NCBI GenBank assembly: GCA_937957895.1
Contig: CALFEZ010000338.1
Location: forward strand, 1 to 5,026
DNA: 5,026 nucleotides
Direction: 5' to 3'
DNA from: an uncultured Erysipelotrichaceae bacterium
GTDB lineage: Bacteria > Bacillota_I > Bacilli_A > Erysipelotrichales > Erysipelotrichaceae
Of this stretch, positions 4,633-5,026 are shown piece by piece. Within the stretch, counting starts at the first letter, position 1; each line of letters begins with the position of its first letter. The notes beneath the pieces are model-generated. The model did not search any database, was not told the origin of the DNA, and saw only the letters and a list, made by a program, of their open reading frames with translations. The translations under genes were made by a program, and so were the position numbers.

Positions 4633-5026
4633 ATGGCCAATATGATCATTGACATCAAGAAAATGGGTATCAACGGAGAAGGGATCGGATACCTCAACAA
4701 AAAACCGGTGTTTGTGGATGGAGCACTGGCTTTTGAGCGTGTGCTGATCGATCAGTTGAAAGAGTTTCCCACTTATTACAAGGCCAATCTCAAAAAGGTG
4801 ATCCAACCAAGTGCACATCGGGTAAAACCTCCATGTCCCATCCAATACCAATGCGGAGCGTGTTCATTGATGCATGCATCTTTGAAGATGCAAAAAGAAG
4901 TCAAGATCGACAATCTCAAACAAGCATTGCATAAATATGCCGATATCAAAAACATCAGGATCGATCTGGTCGATAATCCCAAGCCCATGGGATATCGCAA
5001 TCAATTCAAGTTCATTTTGGGGATCG
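4633..5026 (+). CDS. 23S rRNA (uracil-5-)-methyltransferase, TrmA/RlmD family (3' truncated by the window)
   Basis: 131 residues are visible before the window ends. They begin with a TRAM-like RNA-binding domain (IIDIKKMGINGEGIGYLNKK, then PVFVDGAL and ERVLIDQL, about residues 5-57), followed by the [4Fe-4S] cluster motif CPIQYQCGACSLMHA, with C68, C74 and C77 in the C-x5-C-x2-C spacing of RlmD/RumA enzymes. After it come the K..K..NL.....Y region and MGYRNQFKF, which begins the central fold. The family transfers methyl from S-adenosylmethionine to C5 of uridine in 23S rRNA; the catalytic domain and fourth cysteine lie outside the window, so the exact target is not decidable. The start is uncertain: ATG at 4633 has only pyrimidines upstream, ATG at 4618 is in frame but inside the terminator stem, and ATG at 4642 is also possible. 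An ATG at 4663 would cut into TRAM. Confidence 0.88.
   Translation, partial: MANMIIDIKKMGINGEGIGYLNKKPVFVDGALAFERVLIDQLKEFPTYYKANLKKVIQPSAHRVKPPCPIQYQCGACSLMHASLKMQKEVKIDNLKQALHKYADIKNIRIDLVDNPKPMGYRNQFKFILGI

Noticed and set aside
4276..4851. 191-codon open frame on the - strand
   Set aside because: It is antisense to two well-supported genes (pyrophosphatase-like and methyltransferase); a by-product of their codon use.
3001..5026. A defence or repair island built from the exonuclease, photolyase and HTH protein
   Set aside because: The genes are in separate transcription units, each is a common housekeeping or stress type, and there are no mobile-element marks or defence partners.

Overview
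The window reads as an ordinary chromosomal segment of a low-GC Gram-positive type bacterium (roughly low-40s % GC by eye). The standard code fits: TGA serves as a stop and Trp is TGG. Purine-rich Shine-Dalgarno sites, compact terminators and the flavour of the proteins (a class II photolyase, a Bacillota-type short glyoxalase, a small pyrophosphatase-like protein) point to Bacillota or a relative such as Erysipelotrichia or Izemoplasma. That placement is inference only.

Layout. Positions 1-83 hold the last codons of an upstream gene that resembles a Crp/Fnr regulator tail. Its stop codon lies in an intrinsic terminator (65-93). The class II CPD photolyase follows on the + strand (107-1396). 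It meets, and overlaps by 20 bp, a convergent 526-residue HTH protein on the - strand (1377-2957) whose large C-terminal part I cannot assign. The 218-bp region 2958-3175 is the main regulatory region: TGTCA/TGACA half-sites around a perfect 21-bp palindrome, a rightward promoter, a stand-alone terminator and a second (extended -10) promoter. That second promoter precedes a two-gene + strand unit, a VOC/glyoxalase I-like enzyme (3176-3553) and a DEDDh 3'-5' exonuclease (3559-4125), separated by 5 bp. A near-consensus promoter then drives a small degenerate family I pyrophosphatase-like protein (4219-4608) with its own terminator. Almost on top of that terminator begins a TrmA/RlmD-type rRNA uracil-5-methyltransferase (4633 to beyond the window).

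How the genes fit together. Photolyase (UV dimer reversal), exonuclease (DNA or RNA 3'-end processing) and glyoxalase (methylglyoxal detoxification) are all maintenance or stress functions, but nothing shows that they form one system. The least explained items are the HTH protein with its operator cluster, the apparent short transcript between 3036 and 3127, and the pyrophosphatase-like protein that lacks the metal-binding signature. No CRISPR array, tRNA, rRNA, insertion sequence or defence system was seen. No stretch over 300 bases lacks a gene.
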